43,169 bases of DNA, taken from positions 1 to 43,169 of the IMG/VR virus record IMGVR_UViG_3300028392_000114; one strand, written 5' to 3'. Below, in pieces: positions 16,840-24,503 of the stretch. The position numbers and the translations under genes were made by a program. The notes beneath the pieces were generated by a model. It was not told the DNA's origin and ran no database searches. It saw only the letters and a list, made by a program, of their open reading frames with translations. The first letter of the stretch is position 1, and each line of letters begins with the position of its first letter. This DNA is from a virus.

Positions 16840-17959
16840 AAGGAATAGTTAAATATTCTTCAAGAAAAGCGTAAGTGTCTATCATTTTTATTGGCTCGTA
16901 AGTATTTCTGATTAAATTATCATCATAAACCATAGCACCAGATTCTAAAAACTTTCTAGTCATTGCCGAGTTATATTTTTCCTCAGAAAATGGCCATGCC
17001 ACAACATCATTGGCAAACCCACACATATATCTCATTGCATTTTTTATACTTCCTCTTCCACCTTCATCTACATAATTCCATATATCAATATTCAAGCTTT
17101 GGCTTATTTTCGCAAGTTCACAAAGTAGAAACAAGTTAAAGTTACTATAATGTCTGTTTGCTACTCGATCCATTTCTAAAACTTGCAGTCCTTCTTCGTT
17201 TATTTGATTGTACAAAATATTTGGAACATTATTGTTCAAATATGTAGCAGCCTCCGCAGATCGCCCAGCCCCACACAAATAAGCAGCCAGTTGCAAAGTA
17301 TGAGATGTTCGAATGTTATGTAAATAGCCTGACTGCAATAGACCTCTCGGACTATTTTGAAACCAATCAGAGATATCGCTGAACCAAGCCTTCATGCTAA
17401 TATCATCTGAAGGCGTCCATTGGTGACTACTTTTTAAGATTTCTATCAAATCTACAATCATAGATAAGCGATTAGTGTCTATGACTGCACCTCTTATTTT
17501 AAAATCAGACTGATTGTCCCCCATAACAATGCCACTATAAGTTAAATCTGGATTCATTCTTGTTTCTTCATTTATAAAAAACACCCTCAGCATTTCAATA
17601 GCTTTTTGTGCATAAACTTCTGATTTTGTAAAATAATAAAGCAAAGTCAAAGAATATAAATTTTTTATAAGCAAATAAATTTCTCGGGAGTCCGACACAG
17701 TCGAAACGTCCTTATTGCGAACGCCATCTCTTCTCACATAAGGATAACCAGTAGGAGTGTCCGGATTAGGGTGCCAATATACCGCCAAGCTTACATAGTT
17801 GTTTGCTCCGACTATAGCTTTTATAGAAGATTTGTTGTTGGTTATAGAGATGTTTTCTACATTTACTAAATTACTATTTGTTTCAATAAAATTATTTATT
17901 ATCTCTTGCGGAAGAGATGTCAGTCTTTGTTCGTTTATCAACAACATTTTTACTTTCAT
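16814..17959 (-). CDS. Alginate-lyase-like polysaccharide lyase (PL5/Alginate_lyase fold)
   Basis: A 381-residue protein whose motifs follow the (alpha/alpha) toroid alginate lyase family: YWHPNPDTPTGYPYVRRDG (61-79), RGAVIDTNRL (156-165), SGYLHNIRTSHTLQLAAYL (210-228), and LEMDRVANRHYSNFNL (261-276), which places R265 and Y271 where the catalytic Arg and Tyr of A1-III-type lyases lie. The reaction would be beta-elimination of uronic-acid polysaccharides, helping the phage cross or leave a capsule or biofilm. There is no signal peptide, so it may be virion-associated or released at lysis. It overlaps the upstream gene as ATGA. The usual NNH motif is altered here to HNIRTSH, so substrate may differ from alginate. 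Confidence 0.78.
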   Translation of the reverse strand: MKVKMLLINEQRLTSLPQEIINNFIETNSNLVNVENISITNNKSSIKAIVGANNYVSLAVYWHPNPDTPTGYPYVRRDGVRNKDVSTVSDSREIYLLIKNLYSLTLLYYFTKSEVYAQKAIEMLRVFFINEETRMNPDLTYSGIVMGDNQSDFKIRGAVIDTNRLSMIVDLIEILKSSHQWTPSDDISMKAWFSDISDWFQNSPRGLLQSGYLHNIRTSHTLQLAAYLCGAGRSAEAATYLNNNVPNILYNQINEEGLQVLEMDRVANRHYSNFNLFLLCELAKISQSLNIDIWNYVDEGGRGSIKNAMRYMCGFANDVVAWPFSEEKYNSAMTRKFLESGAMVYDDNLIRNTYEPIKMIDTYAFLEEYLTIPSSLVPSTI

Positions 17960-18543
17960 TTAACTGTTATTAAATATGCTAATCCAAATACTTGAACAAG
18001 AATAATTACTGATAATACTATATCCCTTACAGAATAAACATAGGGCTCATTAACTTTTCTTATCTTATCTACCATTCCAAGACTCTTTACTTCAGATTGT
18101 GAGTCTTTTTCTTTAATAGATTTGATCGCCGCAACAATGGCATCTACCATTTCGTTTTTGGTAACATAATTAACATCATTATTTTCTGTTGTGTGCATCT
18201 TTGCTTGCGGATCAATGGTTTCAACTCTTTGGTCAATAACTTCTCCGGTCTTTGTGTTGATGGTTTCTATTCGTCTTTCATACACAAAAGGCTTTGTTTT
18301 CTCTATAATTCTTTGTTGAACATTGAGAGGTCTTTCTTCTTCCACTTTTATCTCAATAGTTCTTTCGACTTCGTTTTCGTTCAATTTGCTTTCTGTGACT
18401 ATTTTTTCTGCTTTTCTTCCATCTTCTAAAACCCATTTCTCTACATTGTTATTCATTTTATCCCCTAAAATTATTTTTCCAAATTTTTCTAAATTTATTT
18501 TTCTTGCTTGCAACCATCTTGTTATGTTTTTTGGATCGCCCAT
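17956..18543 (-). CDS. Charged protein with C-terminal membrane anchor, upstream of the lyase
   Basis: The ATG at 18543 (MGDPKNITRWLQARKIN) has TTGGAA upstream. A second possible start (MNNNVEKWVLEDGRK, about residue 29) has AGGGG in front, so an internal start is conceivable. The 195-residue product has a long charged middle with a patterned segment (KPFVYERRIETINTKTGEV) and a single hydrophobic helix at the C-terminus (IVLSVIILVQVFGLAYLI). This fits a tail-anchored inner-membrane protein. It is translationally coupled to the lyase. I recognise no family. Confidence 0.7.
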   Translation of the reverse strand: MGDPKNITRWLQARKINLEKFGKIILGDKMNNNVEKWVLEDGRKAEKIVTESKLNENEVERTIEIKVEEERPLNVQQRIIEKTKPFVYERRIETINTKTGEVIDQRVETIDPQAKMHTTENNDVNYVTKNEMVDAIVAAIKSIKEKDSQSEVKSLGMVDKIRKVNEPYVYSVRDIVLSVIILVQVFGLAYLITVK

Positions 18544-18576
18544 ATATAATTCCAAATGATTGTATTATAGAATAGT

Positions 18577-19095
18577 CTAAATTCCCCAAGTTTTTCTTAG
18601 CTTTTCTAGTATTTTTTCTTTTTCTTTTTCTTTTTTCTTTTCATTTTGCTCTTTTTCTACCGGTTTATTTTCTTTATCAATTTTCTTTGTAATTTCATAT
18701 AAATATTCAATCTTTTCTTCCCATTCCTTTTTAGGAACATACATCTCAAGTTCCCCAGAAACTTCATGATAAACAAAGGCTCCTTCAAAATACACAGATA
18801 TTTCTCTTAGATGAAACTTTATTATTATTGAAAGATTTATTCCACGGGACAAACCATCAAATTGTAGCCCTATATCTGTCGTGGCTTCTGTTTCATCCAT
18901 GATCGGTATATTTTCATTATCTTCTTCATAAAATGGATCTCCAAACTCTGTGGAGTCTACATACATGCCTCCCTGTCTAATAATTGAGCCTCCTAACTTC
19001 TTGGCTATCGAACAAAATTTGCCACCTAACCCCATATATCCATTTTTCATGGCTTCGATAGTTCTTGCTTCTTTTATGGCTTGTTCATAACTCAT
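18577..19095 (-). CDS. Hypothetical protein with coiled, highly charged C-terminus
   Basis: The start MSYEQAIKEARTIEAMKN at 19095 has AAGGATGAT upstream and is preferred over a frame extending to 19161. The 172-residue product has an alpha/beta N-terminal domain, then a C-terminal Lys/Glu helix (residues about 125-165, repeating EKEKEK) ending LRKTWGI. No signal peptide or catalytic motif is visible. It heads the minus-strand group with the membrane protein and the lyase-like gene. Confidence 0.7.
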   Translation of the reverse strand: MSYEQAIKEARTIEAMKNGYMGLGGKFCSIAKKLGGSIIRQGGMYVDSTEFGDPFYEEDNENIPIMDETEATTDIGLQFDGLSRGINLSIIIKFHLREISVYFEGAFVYHEVSGELEMYVPKKEWEEKIEYLYEITKKIDKENKPVEKEQNEKKKEKEKEKILEKLRKTWGI

Positions 19096-19173
19096 TATCA
19101 TCCTTTTTTTATTTTTGGCTTTATTTCCGCTATATATTATATCAAGAGTAACCACAAACAAAAGGAGTTGTTG

Positions 19174-20880
19174 ATGTTACATTTTTTAAGAAAATGGTTA
19201 AGCGGACTTAACCAGAAAAAGGCGGTTGCTGCACCAAAGTCTGTAGGGACCAAGACTAAGTTTTATTTGAACGACCCTACCACGCCAGATTTGATCTTAG
19301 AGCAAGATCCACCCGTAAATACATCTTTTGCCATGAAATCTGTGGGTGATCAAGGGGGAGGGTTCGCCCTTGGAACCTCACAGCAACAAGCAAGTGCTTG
19401 TAAAATAATGGTAAATAACGTTTTGTCCTACATGTTGGTATCCTATAGGCTCGCTAGCTCTGCAAAAAAATTAACGGGATGGGCTGCAACAAGCTCATTG
19501 ACCATTAATTCAAGAGCAGGGGTTGATATAAATGCATATTATGATCGTTCTTCTTTGAAATTCTTTTATTTTCAAAATAGAGCAAAAAAGAAAACAGTTT
19601 ACACAGCAGATTCAAACTCCGTTGTGTGTCATGAATTTGGACATGCGTTGCTAGATTCAATTCGTCCTGATTTTTGGTCCACACAATCTACAGAAGTGTG
19701 GGCGTATCACGAAGCGTTTGGAGATATGACCGCCTTGATCGCATCTCTACAGTACGACGATTTAATAAATAGGGCTCTCATTGAAACTAAAGGCAATCTA
19801 ATGCTATCTAATGTTTTGACCAGACTAGCTGCCGAAATGGGGACGGGACTATATGATGTTTCTAGGGATAAAACAGGAATGTTAAAAACATGTCTAAGAG
19901 ATCTTTCCATAGTTTACAATTATGTAAAACCAGAAACACTTTCTGATTCTACTCCTGACAACGTGCTTTCAAACGAATGCCACAGCTTTAGTCGTGTTTT
20001 TAGCGGAGCTTTCTATGAAATGTTCGTAAAAATAGCAGAACAAAATATAGCAACAGGCAAATCTGCTATAGATTCTATTAAAATATCCAGAGATGTAGTT
20101 TCAAGATATTTATTGAAAGCCACCTCCACGGTACCGCTCACAGTTCGTTTGTTCGACGCTATGGCTAGACAGATAATACAGATAGATAAAAGCGAGGGAG
20201 GCAAATATCAAACCGTAATATCGGATCTGTTCACACGCAGAAATATATTGCTTTCAAAGGTTTTAATGTTAAACGATATGGATTTTAGCTCTGTAAAAGC
20301 AATAGTAAAAGATCCATACGAAATACAATTGCTAGATAATAATAAAATGCTACGTACATTTTCTAACAAAACAATTAAGTTGTCAGAAATTGACGGAGTA
20401 TCAGCATTAAATAATAATCCTTTATTGTCGCTAGAAATAGAAGTTCCTAGCCAAAAAGGATATTATTTTGATGAAAATAATAAATTGTTCGATATTATTG
20501 ATACTACAGACGAAGAAGCAATAGAGTCCGCATATAGCTGTGTAGAATTTTTAAATTCAAATCACTTAGTAGGAAACTATAGAACCTCTTTGTTTGAAAT
20601 CAAAAAAGGGAAACTAGTGAGGAAACAAATGGTATGTAAATGTGGCTTGCCAAATTATTGTGACCCAAATGCACCAGAATATCAAAAACCTTGGAAACCA
20701 GCAAACAATTCTAGTTGTTCTGCGTGCCAAGGAACAAAGTGTTTGCCAAGAAGCTGTGACTGTTCTCAGCCTGAACAACTACCAAAAAGAAAAACAAGCT
20801 GCTATTCAGCATTAAAAAGCTGCATGGGGAAGACTTATAAAATAGGACAAGCAATTAGTAGAGGAGTCTGTTCCAATTGA
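19174..20880 (+). CDS. Zinc metalloprotease with HExxH motif (thermolysin/MA-clan-like)
   Basis: The start MLHFLRKWLSGLNQKK at 19174 has a strong AAAGGAG; the frame is open further upstream to 19081 without support. The 568-residue product has HEFGH at residues 153-157 and HEAFGD with E180 about 23 residues later, the spacing of gluzincin peptidases (M4/M36 type). The region from about 430 onward is accessory, and the last 60 residues form a Cys-rich tail (CKCGLPNYC, CSACQGTKC, CDCS) that may bind metal or form disulphides. No signal peptide is clear, so release at lysis or virion association is possible. A CTATATATT box lies about 40 bases upstream. Confidence 0.8.
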   Translation: MLHFLRKWLSGLNQKKAVAAPKSVGTKTKFYLNDPTTPDLILEQDPPVNTSFAMKSVGDQGGGFALGTSQQQASACKIMVNNVLSYMLVSYRLASSAKKLTGWAATSSLTINSRAGVDINAYYDRSSLKFFYFQNRAKKKTVYTADSNSVVCHEFGHALLDSIRPDFWSTQSTEVWAYHEAFGDMTALIASLQYDDLINRALIETKGNLMLSNVLTRLAAEMGTGLYDVSRDKTGMLKTCLRDLSIVYNYVKPETLSDSTPDNVLSNECHSFSRVFSGAFYEMFVKIAEQNIATGKSAIDSIKISRDVVSRYLLKATSTVPLTVRLFDAMARQIIQIDKSEGGKYQTVISDLFTRRNILLSKVLMLNDMDFSSVKAIVKDPYEIQLLDNNKMLRTFSNKTIKLSEIDGVSALNNNPLLSLEIEVPSQKGYYFDENNKLFDIIDTTDEEAIESAYSCVEFLNSNHLVGNYRTSLFEIKKGKLVRKQMVCKCGLPNYCDPNAPEYQKPWKPANNSSCSACQGTKCLPRSCDCSQPEQLPKRKTSCYSALKSCMGKTYKIGQAISRGVCSN

Positions 20881-21310
20881 AATCTTTTCTCTTTGACTTA
20901 GTAGGATTGCCCTGATTATCATACTCTATGCTGTTTAAGTTTATATCTATTTGATTATAAACCATCTCAGCATAGGGTATGTTAACAGGCAAATTTACTT
21001 TTATTTTTATATTATTTTTTTGTTGATTTGTTTCGTATATTTTTATTGTAAACGCACCCTCAGCCCCGACCTTTAAATAGAAAGAATTCCTGTCAGCTCT
21101 GTCTTCGATAACCATACAATTAAGCTCTTTTAAGGCCATTTTGGTGCTTTTATATAATGTTTTTATGTCTTCGCTATAGTATTTGTTGGCCTCGGTGTTT
21201 CTCCAAACAATAACCCCAGAAACCACAGGTTGTGTTCTAAATGGTTCAAATGAACACCCAGAAAAAGATAAAAATATTAAAAAAAATATAAAATTTGAAA
21301 AAAATTTCAT
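20855..21310 (-). CDS. Lipoprotein, DUF3568-like
   Basis: A 151-residue protein with a textbook lipoprotein signal: basic MKFF, hydrophobic core, and lipobox F-S-G-C with Cys at residue 19. A strong AGGAGG precedes the ATG. The mature part has the pattern of DUF3568-type lipoproteins (VIVWRNTEANKYYSEDI, then KMALKELNCMVIED), a small alpha/beta fold. It would sit in the membrane facing the periplasm, where it could affect superinfection or envelope proteins, but nothing direct shows this. It overlaps the protease gene by 26 bp at the stops. Confidence 0.75.
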   Translation of the reverse strand: MKFFSNFIFFLIFLSFSGCSFEPFRTQPVVSGVIVWRNTEANKYYSEDIKTLYKSTKMALKELNCMVIEDRADRNSFYLKVGAEGAFTIKIYETNQQKNNIKIKVNLPVNIPYAEMVYNQIDINLNSIEYDNQGNPTKSKRKDFNWNRLLY

Positions 21311-21358
21311 GGTTCCTCCTATAATTATGTATCAGGAAGTAATAAAAAAGGAGCAAAT

Positions 21359-21874
21359 ATGTTAGTTAATTTTAGCAATTTAAATAAAAGTGATAGAATC
21401 AAAAGTTCTTGTAATTTTTTAAATTATTTTTTTACCTCTATTTGTCCTGATACTCCTATTTGTTCTTATGAAGATGATGAGGACGAGGATGAAGATGAAG
21501 ACGAAGACGATTGGGATGAGAACGAGGATGAAGATGAAGATTGGGAAGGAGGCATTCTGCACGTGGTAGACGATGATGGGGACGAGGAGGATTGGGATGA
21601 CGATAATGAAGACGATGATGAAGACGAAGACGAAGATGATGATGATTGGGATGGAGATGATGATTGGGATGATGATGATGATTGGGATGATGATGAAGAC
21701 GATGACGATGATGATGATGATGATGAAGACGACGATGATGATGATGAAGACGACGATGATGAAGATAATGAGTGGGATGAAGATGAAGATGAAGATGAAG
21801 ATGAAGATGAAGATGAAGATGAAGATGAAGATGAAGATGAAGATGAAGATGAAGATGAATGGGGTAGTGAATGA
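21359..21874 (+). CDS. Extremely acidic Asp/Glu-rich low-complexity protein
   Basis: A 171-residue product with AAAGGAG upstream. Residues 1-36 are ordinary and contain two Cys (SSCNFLNYFFTSICPDTPIC). The rest is almost pure Asp and Glu with a few Trp, Gly and Asn; DDWDDD blocks recur and the end is a (DE)n run encoded by (GATGAA)n near 21780-21857. The charge suggests a DNA mimic, a cation buffer or a decoy for DNA-binding proteins, but low complexity prevents assignment. The other strand shows long poly-Ser and poly-His frames that are mirror artefacts. It overlaps the next gene as ATGA. Confidence 0.7.
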   Translation: MLVNFSNLNKSDRIKSSCNFLNYFFTSICPDTPICSYEDDEDEDEDEDEDDWDENEDEDEDWEGGILHVVDDDGDEEDWDDDNEDDDEDEDEDDDDWDGDDDWDDDDDWDDDEDDDDDDDDDEDDDDDDEDDDDEDNEWDEDEDEDEDEDEDEDEDEDEDEDEDEDEWGSE

Positions 21875-22176
21875 GTGGATGGGAACAAGACAAGCTTAAT
21901 GAGCACCGAGCCGTGTTTTTGTTTGGATTATTTTGTGTTATCGCCTTTTGTGTTTTGTTTTGGCCAACAACAGAGCCTTATCCAAAAACTCCACCCGCCC
22001 CGCAACGCATCATCAGGGTTTGCAACGGCTGCGGCACAAAGTGGCGTGGCGAAGACACCGGGCCGATCACAAAATGCCCAAGATGTCCGCTCTCTCAAGA
22101 GGATTTAGAGCGGCTGAAACAACAGATGTTGAATCAGAAGCAAAATAACAAACAAGAGAAATCCGAAGCCGAATGA
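21871..22176 (+). CDS. Small membrane protein with zinc ribbon
   Basis: A 101-residue protein coupled to the acidic gene by ATGA. A single transmembrane helix (residues about 14-31: VFLFGLFCVIAFCVLFW) is followed by a four-Cys zinc ribbon (CNGCG and CPRC, about residues 50-71) and a Gln/Lys/Glu tail (LKQQMLNQKQNNKQEKSE). The base composition looks more GC-rich than its neighbours, a possible sign of recent acquisition. Function is unknown. It could tether the acidic protein to the membrane, as the genes are translated together. Confidence 0.75.
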   Translation: MSGWEQDKLNEHRAVFLFGLFCVIAFCVLFWPTTEPYPKTPPAPQRIIRVCNGCGTKWRGEDTGPITKCPRCPLSQEDLERLKQQMLNQKQNNKQEKSEAE

Positions 22177-22376
22177 CGTATAAAGATAAATACTACGTTC
22201 TCGAAGGAAACAATTGGTGTCATAAAACACCGCTGAAACTCTTGGTCAATCCGTTGCTAAGGAAAATTCAATTTCTCACCCACAGACCATATGTCATAGT
22301 CAGCAAGACTGAGTTCGAAGAAGATAATCCTAAGTTCTTGGGCTATTCCTTTAGAAGAATCGCTATTAGTAGTTGA
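22173..22376 (+). CDS. Small hypothetical protein, third gene of the acidic operon
   Basis: A 67-residue protein opening MTYKDKYYVLEGNNWCHK, coupled by ATGA to the previous gene. It is basic, with no membrane helix. No family is recognised. Continuous ATGA overlaps across three genes indicate one operon. Confidence 0.6.
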   Translation: MTYKDKYYVLEGNNWCHKTPLKLLVNPLLRKIQFLTHRPYVIVSKTEFEEDNPKFLGYSFRRIAISS

Positions 22377-22414
22377 TTGGTAATAATCTAAATTGAAATG
22401 AACAAAAAAAATAC

Positions 22415-22458
22415 TATATAATTATGGTGGAAACACCACACCTTTACAGGATGTAAAG
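22415..22458 (+). promoter_or_regulatory. Promoter-like box followed by two tandem hairpins in the leader of the cysteine peptidase gene
   Basis: TATATAAT (22415-22422) is followed two bases later by a hairpin with a GNRA loop (TGGTG-GAAA-CACCA, 22425-22438) and then a second hairpin (CTTTAC-AGGAT-GTAAAG, 22442-22458). The ribosome site AAGGAGG lies about 15 bases after the second stem, at about 22473-22480. The first stem would lie at the very 5' end of a transcript starting here, where it could stabilise the mRNA, as 5' stem-loops do in other bacterial and phage mRNAs. Confidence 0.5.
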
Positions 22459-22483
22459 ATGTATCAGCAGAACAAGGAGGTTC

Positions 22484-23167
22484 ATGAACAAGCTGACATA
22501 TTGTTTTATATTTTTGTTTTGTCTAGATATACAACCTACAAAAGAGGATGTATATAACCCTTCAACAAATACAGCAAACCCAGTCTCAGCCTATGAAGGC
22601 TATGTAGACGAAGACCTTACTAACGTAATGGTCCCTATTCCTATGAAGGATAGAGTTTATAATAAAACAGGAATTCAATGCGTATGGGCCTCCACAGAGT
22701 GCATAGGACGGTATGCAGAAGAGCCCAAACTCATAGGACTAACCAATGATAGCGAATGCAAAAGCTACGCAAACCCTACGTCTCTTGCATCAAAACTTAG
22801 AAAACTAAATATCAAATTCGAACAAACCACAAGTAGATCAGATAGAAGTTTATTAATAAAATCTGTTGTAAAAGAACGAAGAGGATGTTTATTTGATGTA
22901 CCAGGTCACGCTATGACCCTAATTCATTATGATGAAGTAGCAGGAATTGTTAAATATATCAATAATAGCGATAAAAGTTTGAAAATAAGAACATGGACAA
23001 TGAAAGAATTCAATCAAAGATGGGCTGGATGGATCTGTGTGATCTATGCAGATAAAGATATTGTGCCTAAAAAATACACTAAATCATATCCAATACCAAT
23101 AATTGATAGAAATAAAGAGCAAGGGGATTATAAAAAAGATTATATATTGCAACCAATATTATTTTGA
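22484..23167 (+). CDS. Secreted papain/C39-like cysteine peptidase
   Basis: A 227-residue protein with a strong ribosome site (AAGGAGG). A short hydrophobic N-terminus (residues 4-14, YCFIFLFCLDI) suggests export. The catalytic Cys is C66 in GIQCVWASTECIGRY, the His is H142 in VPGHAMTLIHYD and the Asn is N160 or N161 in YINNSDK: the C-H-N order and spacing of papain-like/C39-like enzymes. Substrate is unknown; candidates are host envelope proteins or peptide cross-links. It carries its own promoter-like leader with two hairpins and overlaps the gene on the other strand by 9 bp. Confidence 0.75.
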   Translation: MNKLTYCFIFLFCLDIQPTKEDVYNPSTNTANPVSAYEGYVDEDLTNVMVPIPMKDRVYNKTGIQCVWASTECIGRYAEEPKLIGLTNDSECKSYANPTSLASKLRKLNIKFEQTTSRSDRSLLIKSVVKERRGCLFDVPGHAMTLIHYDEVAGIVKYINNSDKSLKIRTWTMKEFNQRWAGWICVIYADKDIVPKKYTKSYPIPIIDRNKEQGDYKKDYILQPILF

Positions 23168-23401
23168 ATCTTTTCCCCTGTAAATACTTCTCTTAGAGGA
23201 AAGAGGAAAATCTTCTTTCCTCTTTTTGTTTTTAGACGTTATCGGTAGATCGTCGCCACCATAAGTCGGAAAAGCACCCGGTCTCTCAAGTTTATTCTTA
23301 ACACCATCGCCACCATCGCCCTCATCCTCAACTCCAGAAGGATTGTTGGCAGACCCACCATAGTATTCAAGTTTAGTCAACCAATTTTTAAAATTTTGCA
23401 T
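23159..23401 (-). CDS. Small Gly/Asp/Lys-rich protein with capsid-targeting-like N-terminus
   Basis: An 80-residue product beginning MQNFKNWLTKLEYYGG, which shares the 'M-x-x-F-x-x-W-L' start with the genes at 36142, 37606 and 35501. The remainder is a disordered-looking Gly/Asp-rich stretch followed by a basic Lys/Arg tail (KNKKRKEDFP). That layout resembles small packaged internal proteins. No clear ribosome site is present. Confidence 0.6.
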   Translation of the reverse strand: MQNFKNWLTKLEYYGGSANNPSGVEDEGDGGDGVKNKLERPGAFPTYGGDDLPITSKNKKRKEDFPLSSKRSIYRGKDSK

Positions 23402-23428
23402 AAATGGAATCCAAAAATATTTTTTATA

Positions 23429-23444
23429 TCAATATATATATTGA
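23429..23444. promoter_or_regulatory. 16-bp perfect palindrome in a divergent promoter region
   Basis: TCAATATATATATTGA is its own reverse complement and lies between the divergent genes at 23401 and 23475. It contains the TATATAT box in both directions, so it may serve as a shared bidirectional promoter or a binding site for a dimeric regulator. Confidence 0.45.
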
Positions 23445-23474
23445 AGATTTTAATTTAAATGTCCAAGGAGGGCT

Positions 23475-24503
23475 ATGAAAAATTTAACAAAATTACTGCT
23501 TATTCTAAATGTATGCTTTGCTGTGTTCCTAGGAATGCAAACTGGATATGTTCATTTTGATAAAGAACATAAAGAAAAACCAGAAATAAAAAAGATAGAA
23601 AAAAATATATCTGTCAAAACTCCAGCACATCTAGATTATCCTCAAATAATCGAACAACTAAAACTCTGGAACAATGAAGCACCAGAAGTTACAGAAATAG
23701 GCGTTTACGGAAAGACATCTCAAAACAAAGACCTTTACTACATAAGGATTTCTGGAGATCTTAAAAAAGAATGTCCAAAAGTGCTTGTTACTGGATGTAT
23801 CCACGGAGATGAATCATTATCAACAGGCTGTGTAATGGCCTATATAGGAAATCTTCTACATGAACAAAAAACTAATCTAGAAGTTAAAGAATTGCTAGAA
23901 AATAGAGATATCTACTTCGTACCAGTATTATCCCCAGATAGCTACCCAACAAAAAGAATGGTCGATAAAGTAGATCCAAATAGAGACTTTCCTAGTCCAA
24001 AAAGTAAAAATAAATCCGTGTCTAAATCTGTCCAAGAAATACAAGAATTCTTTTACAGAATAAAGCCCGATGCAGTACTATCTGGACACGCTTATGGAAG
24101 AACTTACCAAATCCCATACGCAGATAATAGAAAGAAATGCCCAAACCAATCCGATTATGACAATATAATCAAAAAGATGTCAGACTTATCTGATTATAAA
24201 TATGAACAATGCTGCAACTTCTATTTGCGACCCATCAAAGGAACAGAACTAGATTGGTACTATAGAAATGGAGCCTTTTCACTTATTGTAGAATTCGGGG
24301 TAAACCAAATAAGACCCAAGCCAGAACAAATCAATAAAGAATTTGAAAAGACATGGAAAGCATTCAAAGTTTTCCTACAAGAAGCACCACTTGTTGAAAT
24401 AAAAGCAGGATTCGATGACCAAATCGAAGATGAAGAGAATCTTGGAATAGAAAACAAATACTATAGCCACCAAAAGTCTATTTTAAAAATAATTAAAAAT
24501 TGA
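23475..24503 (+). CDS. Secreted M14-family zinc carboxypeptidase
   Basis: A 342-residue product with strong AAGGAGGG upstream. A signal peptide or anchor is visible at residues 5-20 (TKLLLILNVCFAVFLG). The M14 metal site is H110 and E113 in GCIHGDES plus H205 in LSGHAYGR; R170 in DPNRDFP binds substrate carboxylate; the catalytic Glu is E273 in LIVEFG. M14 enzymes trim C-terminal residues from peptides, and some members cut peptidoglycan stem peptides, which would suit a phage. It is a single-gene unit that overlaps the next convergent gene by 11 bp. Confidence 0.88.
   Translation: MKNLTKLLLILNVCFAVFLGMQTGYVHFDKEHKEKPEIKKIEKNISVKTPAHLDYPQIIEQLKLWNNEAPEVTEIGVYGKTSQNKDLYYIRISGDLKKECPKVLVTGCIHGDESLSTGCVMAYIGNLLHEQKTNLEVKELLENRDIYFVPVLSPDSYPTKRMVDKVDPNRDFPSPKSKNKSVSKSVQEIQEFFYRIKPDAVLSGHAYGRTYQIPYADNRKKCPNQSDYDNIIKKMSDLSDYKYEQCCNFYLRPIKGTELDWYYRNGAFSLIVEFGVNQIRPKPEQINKEFEKTWKAFKVFLQEAPLVEIKAGFDDQIEDEENLGIENKYYSHQKSILKIIKN

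Noticed and set aside
19081-19173. Upstream extension of the HExxH protease frame to 19081
   Set aside because: It would read through the promoter-like region and overlap the divergent gene start; the ATG at 19174 has a strong ribosome site.
21456-21906. Long poly-Ser and poly-His reading frames on the minus strand, and a Met/Lys-rich frame on the plus strand
   Set aside because: They are mirror translations of the Asp/Glu codon repeat (GAT/GAA) of the acidic gene and have no ribosome site or domain.
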